This document shows positions 18,815-27,728 of a stretch of DNA of 64,000 nt, piece by piece (the first letter of the stretch is position 1; every line of letters starts with the position of its first letter). The position numbers and the translations under genes were made by a program. The notes under the pieces are model-generated. The model was not told where the DNA came from and made no database searches. It saw only the letters and a list, made by a program, of their open reading frames with translations. The DNA comes from Amycolatopsis sp. WQ 127309 (GTDB taxonomy: Bacteria > Actinomycetota > Actinomycetes > Mycobacteriales > Pseudonocardiaceae), in contig NZ_CP095481.1 of the NCBI RefSeq assembly GCF_023023025.1, positions 3,720,001 to 3,784,000 of the forward strand, given 5' to 3'.

Positions 18815-20887
18815 TCAGCAGGCGCCGGCGTCGCTCCAGACGGCCCACGACCCGGGCGCGCCCGGCTCGGCCCCGGTCGAGTACCAGGTGGACGTCCACT
18901 TGTGACTGTTGTGGCCCACGACGTCGTTGGGCACGTACGCCTTCGCGGAGTCCCACTCGGCGAGGCCGGAGCAGCCGGTCGGCGGGGTGCCGGTGCCGAC
19001 CGTGAGCGAGAACTGCGCGGTGTGGTCGGCGTCGGTGCCGTCACCGGTGACCGTCACCTGGCTGGTGCCGTTCGGGGTGGTGGCCGCGGTGGTGATGGTC
19101 AGCGTCGCCGCGGCGCCGGACTGGACGCTCGCCGGGCTGAACGTCGCCTTGGCGCCGTCCGGCAGGCCGGTGGCCTGCAGCTGCACGGTCTGCGCGCTGC
19201 CCGCGGTGACCCGGGTGGTCACCGTGGTCGACGCGGACTGTCCGGGTTGGACGGACGCCGACGTCGGGGAGAGCGTCAGCGAGTAGTCGTTGCCGGCCGG
19301 CGGGGTGCCGGTGCAGGTCGGCTCACCGCTGGCGGCCGTGACGGAGACGGCGTCCCAGGCGGCCTTGGTGGCGGTGAACTCCGTGCAGCTGCCCGGGTAC
19401 AGCGCGATCGCGGCTTCGAGGGTCGCCTTGCGGGCGGCCTTGTGGTTCCAGGAGGACGTCTTCTTCAGGAGCGCGTTGTAGAAGATCTTGCCGGCCTTCT
19501 GGATGCCGATACCGGTGACGCTGGAGCCGTTGCACGTCGGGCTCGCCGGGGAGGCGTTGCTGCCCTGGGAGAGCAGGTAGAACCAGTGGTTCTGCGGGCC
19601 CGCGGCGGCGTGCACCTCGGTGCTGGGGATGGACGCCGAGTAGCAGTTCGGGTCGCCGACCAGCGACGGGTTGTACATGTAGCGGATCGGGCCCTGGCCG
19701 ACGAGGTTCACGCCCTCGCCGACGACGAAGTCCGGCGTGTCCTTCGGGTTGTTGGCGTAGGCCTCGGTGAGCGCGCCGAAGATGTCGCCGGTGGACTCGT
19801 TCATGCCGCCGTTCTCGTTGCCCGAACCGGCACCGCCCGGCGTGGTCTGGAAGATCGCGTGGCCGAACTCGTGGCCCACGACGTCCATCGGCGTGGCCTG
19901 GCGCTGGTTGTCCTGGGAGTGGCCGAAGTGCGTCGAGGAGCCGTCCCAGTAGGCGTTGACGTCGTTGAGGCCGACGCTCGCGCGGAAGCCGCCGCCGGCC
20001 CCGTCGATGCCGTTGCGGCCGAGCCAGTCGCCCAGCATCTTCCACTCGGACTGCACGCTGTAGAGCGTGTCGACGCAGCCGGTTTCGAGGTCGGTGCCGG
20101 AGCCGTTGCCCCAGCTGTTGGTGCTCTTCGTGAAGATGGCGCCGCCTTCGCGGCCGCAGGCGATGCCGCGGCGGCCCGGGTCGGTCATCGAGTAGGAGCT
20201 GCCGGAGCCGGACGTGTCGATCGAGACCTGGCCGGCGTAGTAGGAGTTGCCGGTGCCCGCGACGGCCGCGGTGGTCGTCGTCGCGCCCTTGCCCGGCCCG
20301 GCGAGGGTGCGGACGTCGTCACGGGAGTCGAGGACCGCGCCGGTGGCCGCGTCGACGAAGACGTGGAGGCGGGTGGGCGTGGCCGCGTTGTGGCCGCTGA
20401 CGACGACTTCGTAGGCGAGCTTCGGGGCGTCCCCGGCGAGCACGACCAGCTGCGGGGTGCTCGTGGAGTCCACCCGGGACACCTTGGCCCGGGCGATGCC
20501 GCTCGCCTTGTCGGTGCCGAGGGTGGCTTTGGTGGTCACGCTGATGGGCGCGGTCTTGGCGGCGTCGGTCGCGCGGACGCGCCCGGCCCCGTCGGCGACG
20601 ACGACCGCGTCCCCGCCGACGACCGGCAGGCCGTGGTAGGTGCGCTGGTAGGAGGCGTAGAAGAGACCGCCGCCACCGGGGGTGACGCCGGTGCGCACGA
20701 ACGCTTCGCTCGGGCTCTTGGCCAGCTGGTCGACGCCGTTGAGCGCGGCCTGGTCGGCGGCGACGGCGGCGAGCGCCTCGGGGTTCTGGGCCGGAGCTTG
20801 AGCGGGTGCCGCGGCGGCCGGGATCGCCGGCAGCGCGAAGGTCAGGGTCAGGCCGGCGATCGCCGCCAGCCCTCGTGGGGATCTCAT
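18815..20887 (-). CDS. Secreted M4 (thermolysin-like) metalloprotease with Ig-like and chitin-binding-type modules
   Basis: The 690-residue paralogue of the protease at 14857-17121 has a signal peptide (GLAAIAGLTLTFALPAIPAA), an FTP/PepSY propeptide, an M4 domain with HEFGH (H339, E340, H343) and NGGMNESTGDIFG, and an Ig-like module. In place of the P domain it ends in a CBM5/12-like module (GLAEWDSAKAYVPNDVVGH...WYSTGAEPGAPGSW), typical of chitin or cellulose binding. This suggests that the enzyme is tethered to insoluble substrate, fitting a neighbourhood with chitinase and glucanase. GGAAAGG lies 6 bases before the ATG. Catalytic halves of the two paralogues are very similar, so the tail was exchanged after duplication. 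Confidence 0.93.
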   Translation of the reverse strand: MRSPRGLAAIAGLTLTFALPAIPAAAAPAQAPAQNPEALAAVAADQAALNGVDQLAKSPSEAFVRTGVTPGGGGLFYASYQRTYHGLPVVGGDAVVVADGAGRVRATDAAKTAPISVTTKATLGTDKASGIARAKVSRVDSTSTPQLVVLAGDAPKLAYEVVVSGHNAATPTRLHVFVDAATGAVLDSRDDVRTLAGPGKGATTTTAAVAGTGNSYYAGQVSIDTSGSGSSYSMTDPGRRGIACGREGGAIFTKSTNSWGNGSGTDLETGCVDTLYSVQSEWKMLGDWLGRNGIDGAGGGFRASVGLNDVNAYWDGSSTHFGHSQDNQRQATPMDVVGHEFGHAIFQTTPGGAGSGNENGGMNESTGDIFGALTEAYANNPKDTPDFVVGEGVNLVGQGPIRYMYNPSLVGDPNCYSASIPSTEVHAAAGPQNHWFYLLSQGSNASPASPTCNGSSVTGIGIQKAGKIFYNALLKKTSSWNHKAARKATLEAAIALYPGSCTEFTATKAAWDAVSVTAASGEPTCTGTPPAGNDYSLTLSPTSASVQPGQSASTTVTTRVTAGSAQTVQLQATGLPDGAKATFSPASVQSGAAATLTITTAATTPNGTSQVTVTGDGTDADHTAQFSLTVGTGTPPTGCSGLAEWDSAKAYVPNDVVGHNSHKWTSTWYSTGAEPGAPGSWAVWSDAGAC

Positions 20888-20971
20888 GGGGAACCTTTCC
20901 GGTGGGACTCGGGGAGACCGTGCGCCCGGCCGGGTCGCGATGTGTCCGCCGGAATAACTGGTGTTATGGCG

Positions 20972-21025
20972 CCGGACGCATCCGAGTAAAGGTTCCACGG
21001 GCCTGCCGGTCAATGGGCCGAACGG
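20972..21025 (-). promoter_or_regulatory. Promoter of the second M4 protease, shared with its paralogue
   Basis: On the minus strand, TTGACC (21008-21013), a 17-base spacer and TTTACT (20985-20990) are flanked by CCGTTCGGCCCA and CGGATGCGTCCGG, exactly as at 17232-17285. The spacer and surrounding DNA differ between the two, so the conserved parts are under selection. Confidence 0.75.
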
Positions 21026-21195
21026 CCCAGCGCTCTCCGGGAAAGATCACGCCGTCCCGGACATATCCCCAGGCAACGCCCGGTATCACCGACTGGTCTG
21101 AACCAATTCACTTACTTTCGTAGGAACTTGCGTTTCCGCCCGGATTCCCGGACCGCCACCCCGATTGGTCCACACCACTCGCCGTATCGACCCCC

Positions 21196-21390
21196 GATCA
21201 CGCGAGTTCCGTCCCCAATCACGCGAGTTCCGTCCCCGATCACGCGAGTTACGGCTCTGATCACGTGAGACCCGTGCTGGAGCACGCCAAGCCGGTAGAC
21301 CGGACTCGGGAGGGCTGTGTGACCGGGGCCGTCATCCGCGTGATCGGGCACGGGACTCGCGTGACGGGAGTCGTAACTCGCGTGATCAGG
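21196..21390. repeat. 21-bp phased repeat array, four direct and three inverted units
   Basis: GATCACGCGAGTT-type units start at 21196, 21217, 21238 and 21259, exactly 21 bp apart. Inverted units (CGCGTGATC/CGCGTGACG) start at 21337, 21358 and 21379, again 21 bp apart. Direct units 3-4 and the inverted block are also complementary over about 45 bases, so an RNA stem or cruciform is possible. A 21-bp period equals two helical turns. Confidence 0.85.
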
Positions 21391-21416
21391 GGCGGAAGTT
21401 GCTTCTGGAGGGTCGG

Positions 21417-22709
21417 TTAGGCCGGGGTGTCGGTGACTTCGGCGGAGTCGAGGCCGCGGTGGTAGGCCGCGATGGCTTCGTCGAGATGACCACGTTGTCG
21501 TAGGACGTCTCCGAGCCGCAGGGACGTCGAAACCGCCGCCGCGTGCAGGGATGCCCGGGTCTGGATTTCCAGTGCTTCGCGGAGGAGACGGGTGGCGGCG
21601 GGCAGGTCGCCCTGGGCCTGGGCGATCTGGCCCAGCAGGCCCGTCGCCTCGCCGAGCGTCTCGACGTCCTGGGTGAGCAGCGGCAGCACCGCATCGACCA
21701 GCGACGACGCCTCGGCGAGCGCGCCCTGGCGCAGCCGGACCTCGGCCAGCTCGATCGTCGCGCCCGCGACGCCCTCCTCCGAGCCGATCGCCGCGAGCTG
21801 GTCGCGGGCCGCCGTCAGCTCCGCGCGTGCCTCCGCCAGCCGGCCCAGGCGGCGCAGCAGGTAGCCGCGGGCCCAGCGGCAGCGGGCCGCGTCGCGGTCG
21901 AAGCCGACCGACGCGAACAGGCGTGACGCCTCGATCAGGTCCTGCTCCGCCCGGTCGGCCTCGCCGATCGCCTGCCACACCTGGGACGCCTGCCGGTGGA
22001 ACCGCGCCACGAAGTCCGGCCGCGTGGCCGACCGGATCAGCCGGCGGCCCGCCACCGCGGCCTGGCGTGCCCGGTGCAGGCCACCCATCTCCATCAGCGG
22101 GTGGATCAACGCGCTGAGCAGGCACAACTCGGCGTCCGGGTCGCCGGCCAGAACGCCGAGCGCCTCCTCGACGCGGGCGATCGCCGCGCCGGCGTCGCCG
22201 GTCAGGTAGCGGCAGCCGGACCAGCGGTGCACGATCATCGCCCGTAGCCACGGCGGCGCCGCGGCCGCCAGCTCCTCGGCGTGCTCCAGCGCCGCCTGCG
22301 CGCCCTCGACGTCGAACAGCTGCCACTTCACCTCGGCCTGGCAGAACCGCGCGTAGCACTCGACGTCGGCGAGGTGGTAGCCCGCGGCCTGCCGGCCGAC
22401 CGACGCGAAGCGCGTCTCCGCGGCAGCGACGCGGCCCTGCTCCAGGTCCCGGTAGCCCTCGTCCAGCGCGTCCCGCAAGTCCGCGGCGACGCCCGGGGGG
22501 CGCCCGAACCGCAGCTCGTCGACGGTCAGGCCGAGCCGCCGCGCGAGGTAGGCCAGCATCTCCTCCGACGGCGGCCGGCTGCCGGTCTCGACCTTCGCCA
22601 GGAAACCCCGGTCGTACCCGGGCTCGGCCAGCTCGCGCTGCGTCCAGCCGCGGTCGGCACGCAGCCGCCGGATCCGCGTGCCGAGCGGTTCGGCGGGGGC
22701 CCTGGTCAT
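21417..22709 (-). CDS. XRE-family regulator with TPR-like C-terminal domain (second copy)
   Basis: The 430-residue protein has an N-terminal Cro/CI HTH (TRIRRLRADRGWTQRELAEPGYDRGFLAKVETGSRPPSEEMLAYLARRLGL) followed by TPR-like repeats (DVEGAQAALEHAEEL, GRLAEARAELTAARDQL, GDLPAATRLLREALEI). It shares the layout of the regulator at 17458-18732 but is clearly diverged. The ATG 22709 has no ribosome site and has TACCGT 6 bases upstream, suggesting a leaderless transcript; ATG 22727 is possible. It is divergent from the GH9 glucanase, making control of that gene plausible, although the GH9 operator palindrome is of a different style. Confidence 0.88.
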   Translation of the reverse strand: MTRAPAEPLGTRIRRLRADRGWTQRELAEPGYDRGFLAKVETGSRPPSEEMLAYLARRLGLTVDELRFGRPPGVAADLRDALDEGYRDLEQGRVAAAETRFASVGRQAAGYHLADVECYARFCQAEVKWQLFDVEGAQAALEHAEELAAAAPPWLRAMIVHRWSGCRYLTGDAGAAIARVEEALGVLAGDPDAELCLLSALIHPLMEMGGLHRARQAAVAGRRLIRSATRPDFVARFHRQASQVWQAIGEADRAEQDLIEASRLFASVGFDRDAARCRWARGYLLRRLGRLAEARAELTAARDQLAAIGSEEGVAGATIELAEVRLRQGALAEASSLVDAVLPLLTQDVETLGEATGLLGQIAQAQGDLPAATRLLREALEIQTRASLHAAAVSTSLRLGDVLRQRGHLDEAIAAYHRGLDSAEVTDTPA

Positions 22710-22755
22710 CGTCCCACGGTAGGTCATCGGCGTGGATAGCGCGGAAACGGACATA

Positions 22756-22805
22756 TTGACGCCCGCCGTCGGCTCAGGCTAGCGTCTAGATAGGAAACTT
22801 TCCTA
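22756..22805 (+). promoter_or_regulatory. GH9 glucanase promoter with downstream palindromic operator
   Basis: TTGACG (22756-22761), an 18-base spacer and TAGCGT (22780-22785) form a housekeeping-type promoter. The perfect palindrome TAGGAAACTTTCCTA (22791-22805, 7-bp arms around one base) covers the expected start site, so a bound repressor would block initiation or early elongation. Confidence 0.7.
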
Positions 22806-22823
22806 ACTAAGTGGAGGCCGACC

Positions 22824-24644
22824 ATGCGCCTGCTGCCCCTCGCGACGGTGGTCGCGCTCGCGGCCCCGCTCGCCGCCACCCCGGCCGAGGCCGCGACGCC
22901 CGCGGAGGTGCGTGTCGACCAGGTCGGTTACGCGCTCGGCGAGGCGAAGCACGCGTACCTGCTCGGCGGCGCGCAAGGGACGTTCACGGTCGTCGACGAC
23001 CACGGCCGCACGGTCCGCCAGGGTCGCACCGGGTCCAGTCTCGGTGTGTGGAACGACCGCTACAAAACCGTTTTCGACCTTGACTTGTCCACTGTGGACC
23101 GCCCGGGCACGTACCGGGTCAAGGCTGCGGGCGCGACGTCGCCGCCGTTCCGGATCGACACCGCGCGTCGCCTCTTCCGCCCGCTCGTCGGCGCCACCAC
23201 CGCGTTCTTCCAGGCCCAGCGCGACGGCCACGACGTCATCCCGGGACGCCTCGACCGCAAGCCCGCGCACCTGGCCGACCGCCGGGGCGCCGTCTACGCC
23301 GAGCCGAAGTTCGCCGGCGAGGGCGGCGACGAAATCGTCGAACCGCTGACGCCGCTGGGTGGCCGGGTCGACGTCGAAGGCGGCTGGGTCGACGCCGGCG
23401 ACTTCGTGAAGTTCACGTCCAACACGGCGTACTCGCTGGCCGAGCTGGGTTCCGTGCTGCGCGACGACCCCGACCCCGTGCTGGCGAAGGAGGTCCGCTT
23501 CGGCCTCGACTGGCTCGACAAGATGTGGGACGGCAAGACCAAGACGCTCTACGCCCAGGTCGGCATCGGCACCGGCAGCGAGGAGTTCGGCTTCCTCGGC
23601 GACCACGACGTCTGGCGCAACCCGCAGGACGACGACGCCCTCGACGTCAAGCCCGGCGACCCCGCCTACTTCGTCAAGTACCGCCCGGTGTTCCCCGCCG
23701 CGCGCGCCGGCGCCCCGCTCAGCCCGAACCTCGCCGGCCGCGTCGCCGCCGCGTTCGCGCTCGGCGCGCAGGTCCAGGCCCACCGCGACCCGCGCCTGGC
23801 CCGGCACTACCTGAGCGAGGCCGCCGCGGTGTTCGCGCAGGCCAAGACGGCGGACGTCGGCGAGCTGGTGACGGCCTTCCCGCACGCCTACTACCCGGAG
23901 TCGTCCTGGGAGGACGACCTGGAGCTGGGCGCGACGCAGCTCGCACTGGCGGCGCGAGCGTTGCACGACCCGCGCGCGACCGGCTGGGCCCGTGACGCCG
24001 CGAAGTGGGCCAAGACCTACATCGCGAGTGCCGACAAGAGCACGTTGAACCTCTACGACACCAGCGCGCTCGCCCACGCCGACCTCGCCGGGCTGCTGCG
24101 CACCGGCGTCCCCGGCGCCGCGCTCGGCGTCCGCGAACTGGCGGCCGACCTGCGCCGTCAGCTCGACGCCGGTGTGGCAAGCGCCGCGAAGAGTCCATTC
24201 CGGACGGCCGTCGACGTCACCGACTTCGACGCCGCCAGCAAGAGCTTCGGCTTCGCCGCGACCGCCCGGCTCTACCAGCGCGTCACCGGCGACCCCCGCT
24301 ACGCCGCGTTCGGCGCGCGTCAGCGGGACTTCACCCTCGGGGCCAACGCCTGGGGCGTGTCGCTCGTGGTCGGCGTCGGCAGCGCGTTCCCGCAGTGCCC
24401 GCACCACCAGGCCGCGAACCTCGCCGGACCTTCGAAGGTGCTGTACGGCGCGGTCGTGAATGGACCCAACGGCGCGGCCAATTTCGCGGATCTGCCGTTC
24501 CCGGCGGGCGCGAAGGAATGCACCCGTCCGGATGAATCGTTCGACGGTCAGGGATCCCGCTACGCCGACGACTTGAGTTCATGGCCCAGTAACGAGCCGG
24601 CCATCGACTTCACCTCCACGGCGCTGCTCGCATTCTCGCTGTGA
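22824..24644 (+). CDS. Secreted GH9 endoglucanase
   Basis: The 606-residue exported protein has a signal peptide (MRLLPLATVVALAAPLAATP), a CelD-type N-terminal Ig domain (about 25-110), then the GH9 (alpha/alpha)6 barrel. Catalytic motifs are GGWVDAGDFVKF (D190, D193) and the C-terminal WPSNEPAIDFTS with acid Glu 591. CPHHQAANLAGP is a family signature, although the usual His-Arg is His-His here. It cleaves beta-1,4-glucan. No cellulose-binding module is present. GTGGAGG precedes the ATG. A palindromic operator lies just upstream. Confidence 0.92.
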   Translation: MRLLPLATVVALAAPLAATPAEAATPAEVRVDQVGYALGEAKHAYLLGGAQGTFTVVDDHGRTVRQGRTGSSLGVWNDRYKTVFDLDLSTVDRPGTYRVKAAGATSPPFRIDTARRLFRPLVGATTAFFQAQRDGHDVIPGRLDRKPAHLADRRGAVYAEPKFAGEGGDEIVEPLTPLGGRVDVEGGWVDAGDFVKFTSNTAYSLAELGSVLRDDPDPVLAKEVRFGLDWLDKMWDGKTKTLYAQVGIGTGSEEFGFLGDHDVWRNPQDDDALDVKPGDPAYFVKYRPVFPAARAGAPLSPNLAGRVAAAFALGAQVQAHRDPRLARHYLSEAAAVFAQAKTADVGELVTAFPHAYYPESSWEDDLELGATQLALAARALHDPRATGWARDAAKWAKTYIASADKSTLNLYDTSALAHADLAGLLRTGVPGAALGVRELAADLRRQLDAGVASAAKSPFRTAVDVTDFDAASKSFGFAATARLYQRVTGDPRYAAFGARQRDFTLGANAWGVSLVVGVGSAFPQCPHHQAANLAGPSKVLYGAVVNGPNGAANFADLPFPAGAKECTRPDESFDGQGSRYADDLSSWPSNEPAIDFTSTALLAFSL

Positions 24645-24647
24645 CTC

Positions 24648-24665
24648 GTGGGGGCGAACCCCCAC
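24648..24665 (+). terminator. Hairpin after the GH9 gene
   Basis: GTGGGGG-CGAA-CCCCCAC forms a perfect 7-bp GC stem with a GNRA-like CGAA loop, followed by further GC-rich dyads up to 24700. Confidence 0.65.
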
Positions 24666-24734
24666 ACCCCCACGCCGGCGGGCTCCGCCCCCGGACCCCC
24701 GAAAGAAGTGGTGGGCAGGTCGTAGCATGACGTA

Positions 24735-25520
24735 GTGAGCGAACAGTCTGAATTCCCCGACGGCCAGTACCCCGAGCGTCCGGTCGAGCGCCAGAAGGGC
24801 CCCGTGGTCCTGCGCGGCGACCGCCGTGACCAGGGCAGCACGACCGACCAGCGGCTGCTCGACTCGCGCGGGCCCAGCGACTGGGTGCACACCGACCCGT
24901 GGCGCGTGCTGCGGATCCAGGCCGAGTTCGTCGAGGGTTTCGGCGCGCTCGCCGAGGTCCCGCGCGCGGTCACGGTGTTCGGCTCGGCACGCACCAAGCG
25001 CGACCACCCGGAGTACGAGCTCGGCCGCAAGATCGGCGCGGCGCTGGCCAACGCCGGGTTCGCCGTGATGACCGGCGGCGGCCCGGGCGCGATGGAGGCC
25101 GTCAACCGCGGCGCGGCCGAGGCCGGCGGCTTCTCCGTGGGGCTCGGCATCGAGCTGCCGTTCGAGCAGGGCCTGAACCCGTGGGTCGACCTCGGCGTCA
25201 ACTTCCGCTACTTCTTCGCCCGCAAGACGATGTTCATCAAGTATTCGCAGGCCTTCATCTGCCTGCCCGGCGGCTTCGGCACGCTCGACGAGCTGTTCGA
25301 GGCGCTGACGCTGGTGCAGACGAAGAAGGTCACGAAGTTCCCGGTCGTGCTGTTCGGCAGCGAGTACTGGGGCGGGCTCTACGACTGGATCGCCAAGACC
25401 GTGCAGGCCGAGGGCAAGGTCAGCGCGCACGACCTGAACCTGCTGCACGTCACCGACGACATCGACGACGCCGTCAGCGTGGTGCAGAACTCCTACCAGG
25501 CCTGGGAGGACACCCACTGA
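24735..25520 (+). CDS. LOG-family protein (TIGR00730), longer paralogue
   Basis: The 261-residue Rossmann-type protein of the LOG family has the nucleotide site [14 protein letters not shown] and the signature [13 protein letters not shown] (PGGxGTxxE). About 70 residues precede the core, including a charged tail ([20 protein letters not shown]). LOG enzymes release adenine-type bases from nucleoside 5'-monophosphates (cytokinin activation or nucleotide salvage). The GTG start is at 24735. The stop overlaps the next LOG gene by one base (TGATG). Confidence 0.9.
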   Translation: MSEQSEFPDGQYPERPVERQKGPVVLRGDRRDQGSTTDQRLLDSRGPSDWVHTDPWRVLRIQAEFVEGFGALAEVPRAVTVFGSARTKRDHPEYELGRKIGAALANAGFAVMTGGGPGAMEAVNRGAAEAGGFSVGLGIELPFEQGLNPWVDLGVNFRYFFARKTMFIKYSQAFICLPGGFGTLDELFEALTLVQTKKVTKFPVVLFGSEYWGGLYDWIAKTVQAEGKVSAHDLNLLHVTDDIDDAVSVVQNSYQAWEDTH

Positions 25521-26104
25521 TGAGCCGGATCTGTGTCTTCTGCGGGTCGTCGATGGGCTTCTCGCCGCGCTACGCCGAGCAGGCGGCGGCGCTCGGCAAG
25601 CTGCTGGCCCAGCGCGGCATCGGCCTGGTCTACGGCGGTGCGAGCGTCGGCACCATGGGCGTGGTCGCCGACGCCGCGCTCGCCGCGGGCGGCGAGGTGA
25701 TCGGCGTGATCCCGGAGGCGCTCTCGAGCGTCGAGATCTCGCACGCCGGGCTGAGCGAGCTGCACGTCGTGAAGGACATGCACGAGCGCAAGGCCAAGAT
25801 GGCGGCCCTGTCGGACGGCTTCCTCGCCCTGCCCGGCGGCGCCGGGACGCTGGAGGAGCTGTTCGAGGTCTGGACGTGGGCCCAGCTCGGCCTGCACGGC
25901 AAGCCGATCGGCCTGGTCGACGTCGACGGCTACTACGCCCCGCTGCTGACCTTCGCCGACCACATGGTGACGGAAGGGTTCGTCAAGGCGGACTACCGGC
26001 AGCTGCTGCTGACCGACCCGGACCCGGCCGTGCTGCTCGACAAGTTCGCGACCTACGAGCCGCCGGCTCCGCCGAAGTGGGCCGCGGGACCGCCCGGGAT
26101 CTGA
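25520..26104 (+). CDS. LOG-family phosphoribohydrolase, shorter paralogue (Rv1205-like)
   Basis: The 194-residue classical LOG protein begins [19 protein letters not shown] and shows [16 protein letters not shown] and [21 protein letters not shown], the complete active-site set (R/K in KAKMAALSD, Glu in GTLEE). It is likely a cytokinin riboside 5'-monophosphate phosphoribohydrolase; M. tuberculosis Rv1205 of this family makes cytokinins. The ATG overlaps the stop of the upstream LOG gene, so the two are translationally coupled. Its last 52 bases overlap the convergent LysR gene. Confidence 0.92.
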   Translation: MSRICVFCGSSMGFSPRYAEQAAALGKLLAQRGIGLVYGGASVGTMGVVADAALAAGGEVIGVIPEALSSVEISHAGLSELHVVKDMHERKAKMAALSDGFLALPGGAGTLEELFEVWTWAQLGLHGKPIGLVDVDGYYAPLLTFADHMVTEGFVKADYRQLLLTDPDPAVLLDKFATYEPPAPPKWAAGPPGI

Positions 26105-26940
26105 GCGCTCACGGCTTCGGTGCTCGCCCGGACGAACGCGGCCACCGCCCGCGACCGCGTCCGGTCGGGCCAGGCCAGCATGATCGAGCTCTGCGGCGCG
26201 TCGAGCACCGGCACGCACACGACGTCCGCCCAGGCGTGCCGCCGGACCGACGCCGGGAGCACGGCGACGGCCTGACCCAGCGCGATCAACGCCATCAGCT
26301 GCCCGGAGTCCCGCACCTCGGGGCCGCTCGTCTTCTTGTCCGTCCCCGGCCAGCGGGGCAGCGGCTCGCCGTCGAGGTCGGCGAGCACCAGGGCGCTGCG
26401 CCCGGCCAGCCGGTGGTCGCGGTGCAGGACCGCCACCTGGTCCTGGGTCAGCAGCAGCTCGGTGTCGAACCCGGCGAGGTCGTCGTGCGCCGGGTGCACG
26501 AACGCGAGGTCGACGCGCCCGTCGCGCAGCATCGGCGTCTGCTCGCCGATCCCGCAGACGACCACCTCGACCTCGACGGCGTCCGGGTCCTGCCGGTACC
26601 GGGGCAGGATCCGCTCGAGCAGACCGGCGTCACCGTCGGGTTTCGTCGCCACGAGCAGCTTCGGGACGGCCTCGCCCGCCCGCTGCGCCCGGCGCACCGC
26701 GGCGGTGACGGCGTCGAGCGCTTTGTGGCTCTCCACAAGGAAAACCGCGCCGGCGGCGGTCAGCGTCACCCCGCGGCTGGTGCGTTCCAGCAGCGGCACG
26801 CCCAGCCGCCGTTCGAGCTGCTGGATGGCGCGCGACAGCGGCGGCTGCGCCATGCCCAGCCGCTGGGCCGCACGGCCGAAGTGCCGTTCCTCGGCGACGG
26901 CCACGAAGTAGGCGAGCTCCCGCGTTTCCGGTTGCTGCAT
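26053..26940 (-). CDS. LysR-family transcriptional regulator
   Basis: The 295-residue protein starts [21 protein letters not shown] with a winged HTH ([41 protein letters not shown]), then a periplasmic-binding-like effector domain ([19 protein letters not shown]...). The ATG 26940 is the natural start; the long in-frame upstream extension into the SDR gene is an artefact. It is divergent from the SDR oxidoreductase 70 bases away, which is probably its target. The C-terminal codons overlap the LOG gene antisense. Confidence 0.9.
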   Translation of the reverse strand: MQQPETRELAYFVAVAEERHFGRAAQRLGMAQPPLSRAIQQLERRLGVPLLERTSRGVTLTAAGAVFLVESHKALDAVTAAVRRAQRAGEAVPKLLVATKPDGDAGLLERILPRYRQDPDAVEVEVVVCGIGEQTPMLRDGRVDLAFVHPAHDDLAGFDTELLLTQDQVAVLHRDHRLAGRSALVLADLDGEPLPRWPGTDKKTSGPEVRDSGQLMALIALGQAVAVLPASVRRHAWADVVCVPVLDAPQSSIMLAWPDRTRSRAVAAFVRASTEAVSAQIPGGPAAHFGGAGGS

Positions 26941-27010
26941 ACCCGCAGGGTATCGGCCGATGCGGATCCGGTGTTGGCTCGAAGCGGCCGCGCGCTGGTG
27001 TGCTGGGGTC

Positions 27011-27727
27011 ATGAACGAAATCACTCTGGTCACCGGCGCGAACAAGGGCATCGGCCGCGAGATCGCCGGCCGGCTCGCCGCCCTCGGCCACACCGTCGTC
27101 GTCGGCGCCCGCAGCGCCTCCGCCGGTGAGCAGGCGGCCGCGGAGATCGGCGGCTCGTCGGTCGTGCTCGACGTGACCGACCCCGCTTCGGTCGCCGCGG
27201 CCGCGTCCGCCATCGACGCCCGCTACGGCCGGCTCGACGTCCTGGTCAACAACGCGGCCGTCGCCGTGCCGCCGGGCTCCGACCTGGCGAGCCAGCGCCC
27301 CAGCACCGCCGACCTCGACGTCCTGCGCGCGATCTTCGAGACGAACCTCTTCGGCGTCGTCAGCGTGACGAACGCCCTGCTGCCGCTGCTGCGCCGGTCG
27401 GCCGCACCGCGCATCGTCAACGTCTCCAGCAGCGGCGCGTCACTGGCCCGCAACGCCGACCCGGGCAGCGAACTGCCGATCTCGGCGGGGTACACGCCGT
27501 CGAAGACCGCGCTGACGTCGTTGACGCTGCAGTACGCCAGGGACCTGCGAGCCGACGGGATCCTGGTCAACGCCGTCTGCCCCGGCCACTGCGCGACGGA
27601 CCTGAACCGCCACTCGGGCCCCCGGACGGCGGCGCAGGGCGCGGAGTCGGCGGTCCGGATGGCGACGATCCCGAAGGACGGCCCGACGGGCACCTTCGTC
27701 GACGACGAGGGCCCGGTGCCCTGGTGA
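27011..27727 (+). CDS. Short-chain dehydrogenase/reductase (SDR)
   Basis: The 238-residue classical SDR has the cofactor motif TGANKGIGREIAGRLA (residues 8-23), NNAAVA, the catalytic Ser in VNVSSSGAS and YTPSK (Tyr-x-x-x-Lys). The substrate is not predictable. The cofactor loop VGARSAS contains an Arg after the second strand, which favours NADP(H). It is divergent from the LysR regulator and convergent with the PlsC gene, with one base between stop codons. Confidence 0.88.
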   Translation: MNEITLVTGANKGIGREIAGRLAALGHTVVVGARSASAGEQAAAEIGGSSVVLDVTDPASVAAAASAIDARYGRLDVLVNNAAVAVPPGSDLASQRPSTADLDVLRAIFETNLFGVVSVTNALLPLLRRSAAPRIVNVSSSGASLARNADPGSELPISAGYTPSKTALTSLTLQYARDLRADGILVNAVCPGHCATDLNRHSGPRTAAQGAESAVRMATIPKDGPTGTFVDDEGPVPW

Positions 27728-27728
27728 C

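Larger units (their letters stand above)
20888..21416. other. Long intergenic region: M4 promoter and 21-bp phased repeat array
   Basis: This 529-bp region holds no credible gene. It contains the second M4 promoter (20972-21025), the ACTTTCGTAGG block (21114-21124) shared with the first M4 upstream region, and the array at 21196-21390, which ends near the stop of the second XRE-TPR gene. Confidence 0.7.

Noticed and set aside
18380..20989. Rightward reading frame (about 869 codons) opposite the second M4 protease
   Set aside because: It is a high-GC antisense shadow with no recognisable fold, spanning two real leftward genes.
21196..21390. CRISPR array
   Set aside because: The 21-bp units abut without unique spacers, half are inverted, and no cas genes are present.
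22803..24407. Leftward frame of 534 codons opposite the GH9 gene
   Set aside because: It is Arg/Gly/Val-rich shadow sequence; the plus strand has all GH9 motifs and a promoter.
26941..27213. N-terminal extension of the LysR gene to 27213
   Set aside because: It would run antisense through the SDR start and add sequence absent from LysR proteins; the ATG at 26940 begins directly before the HTH.
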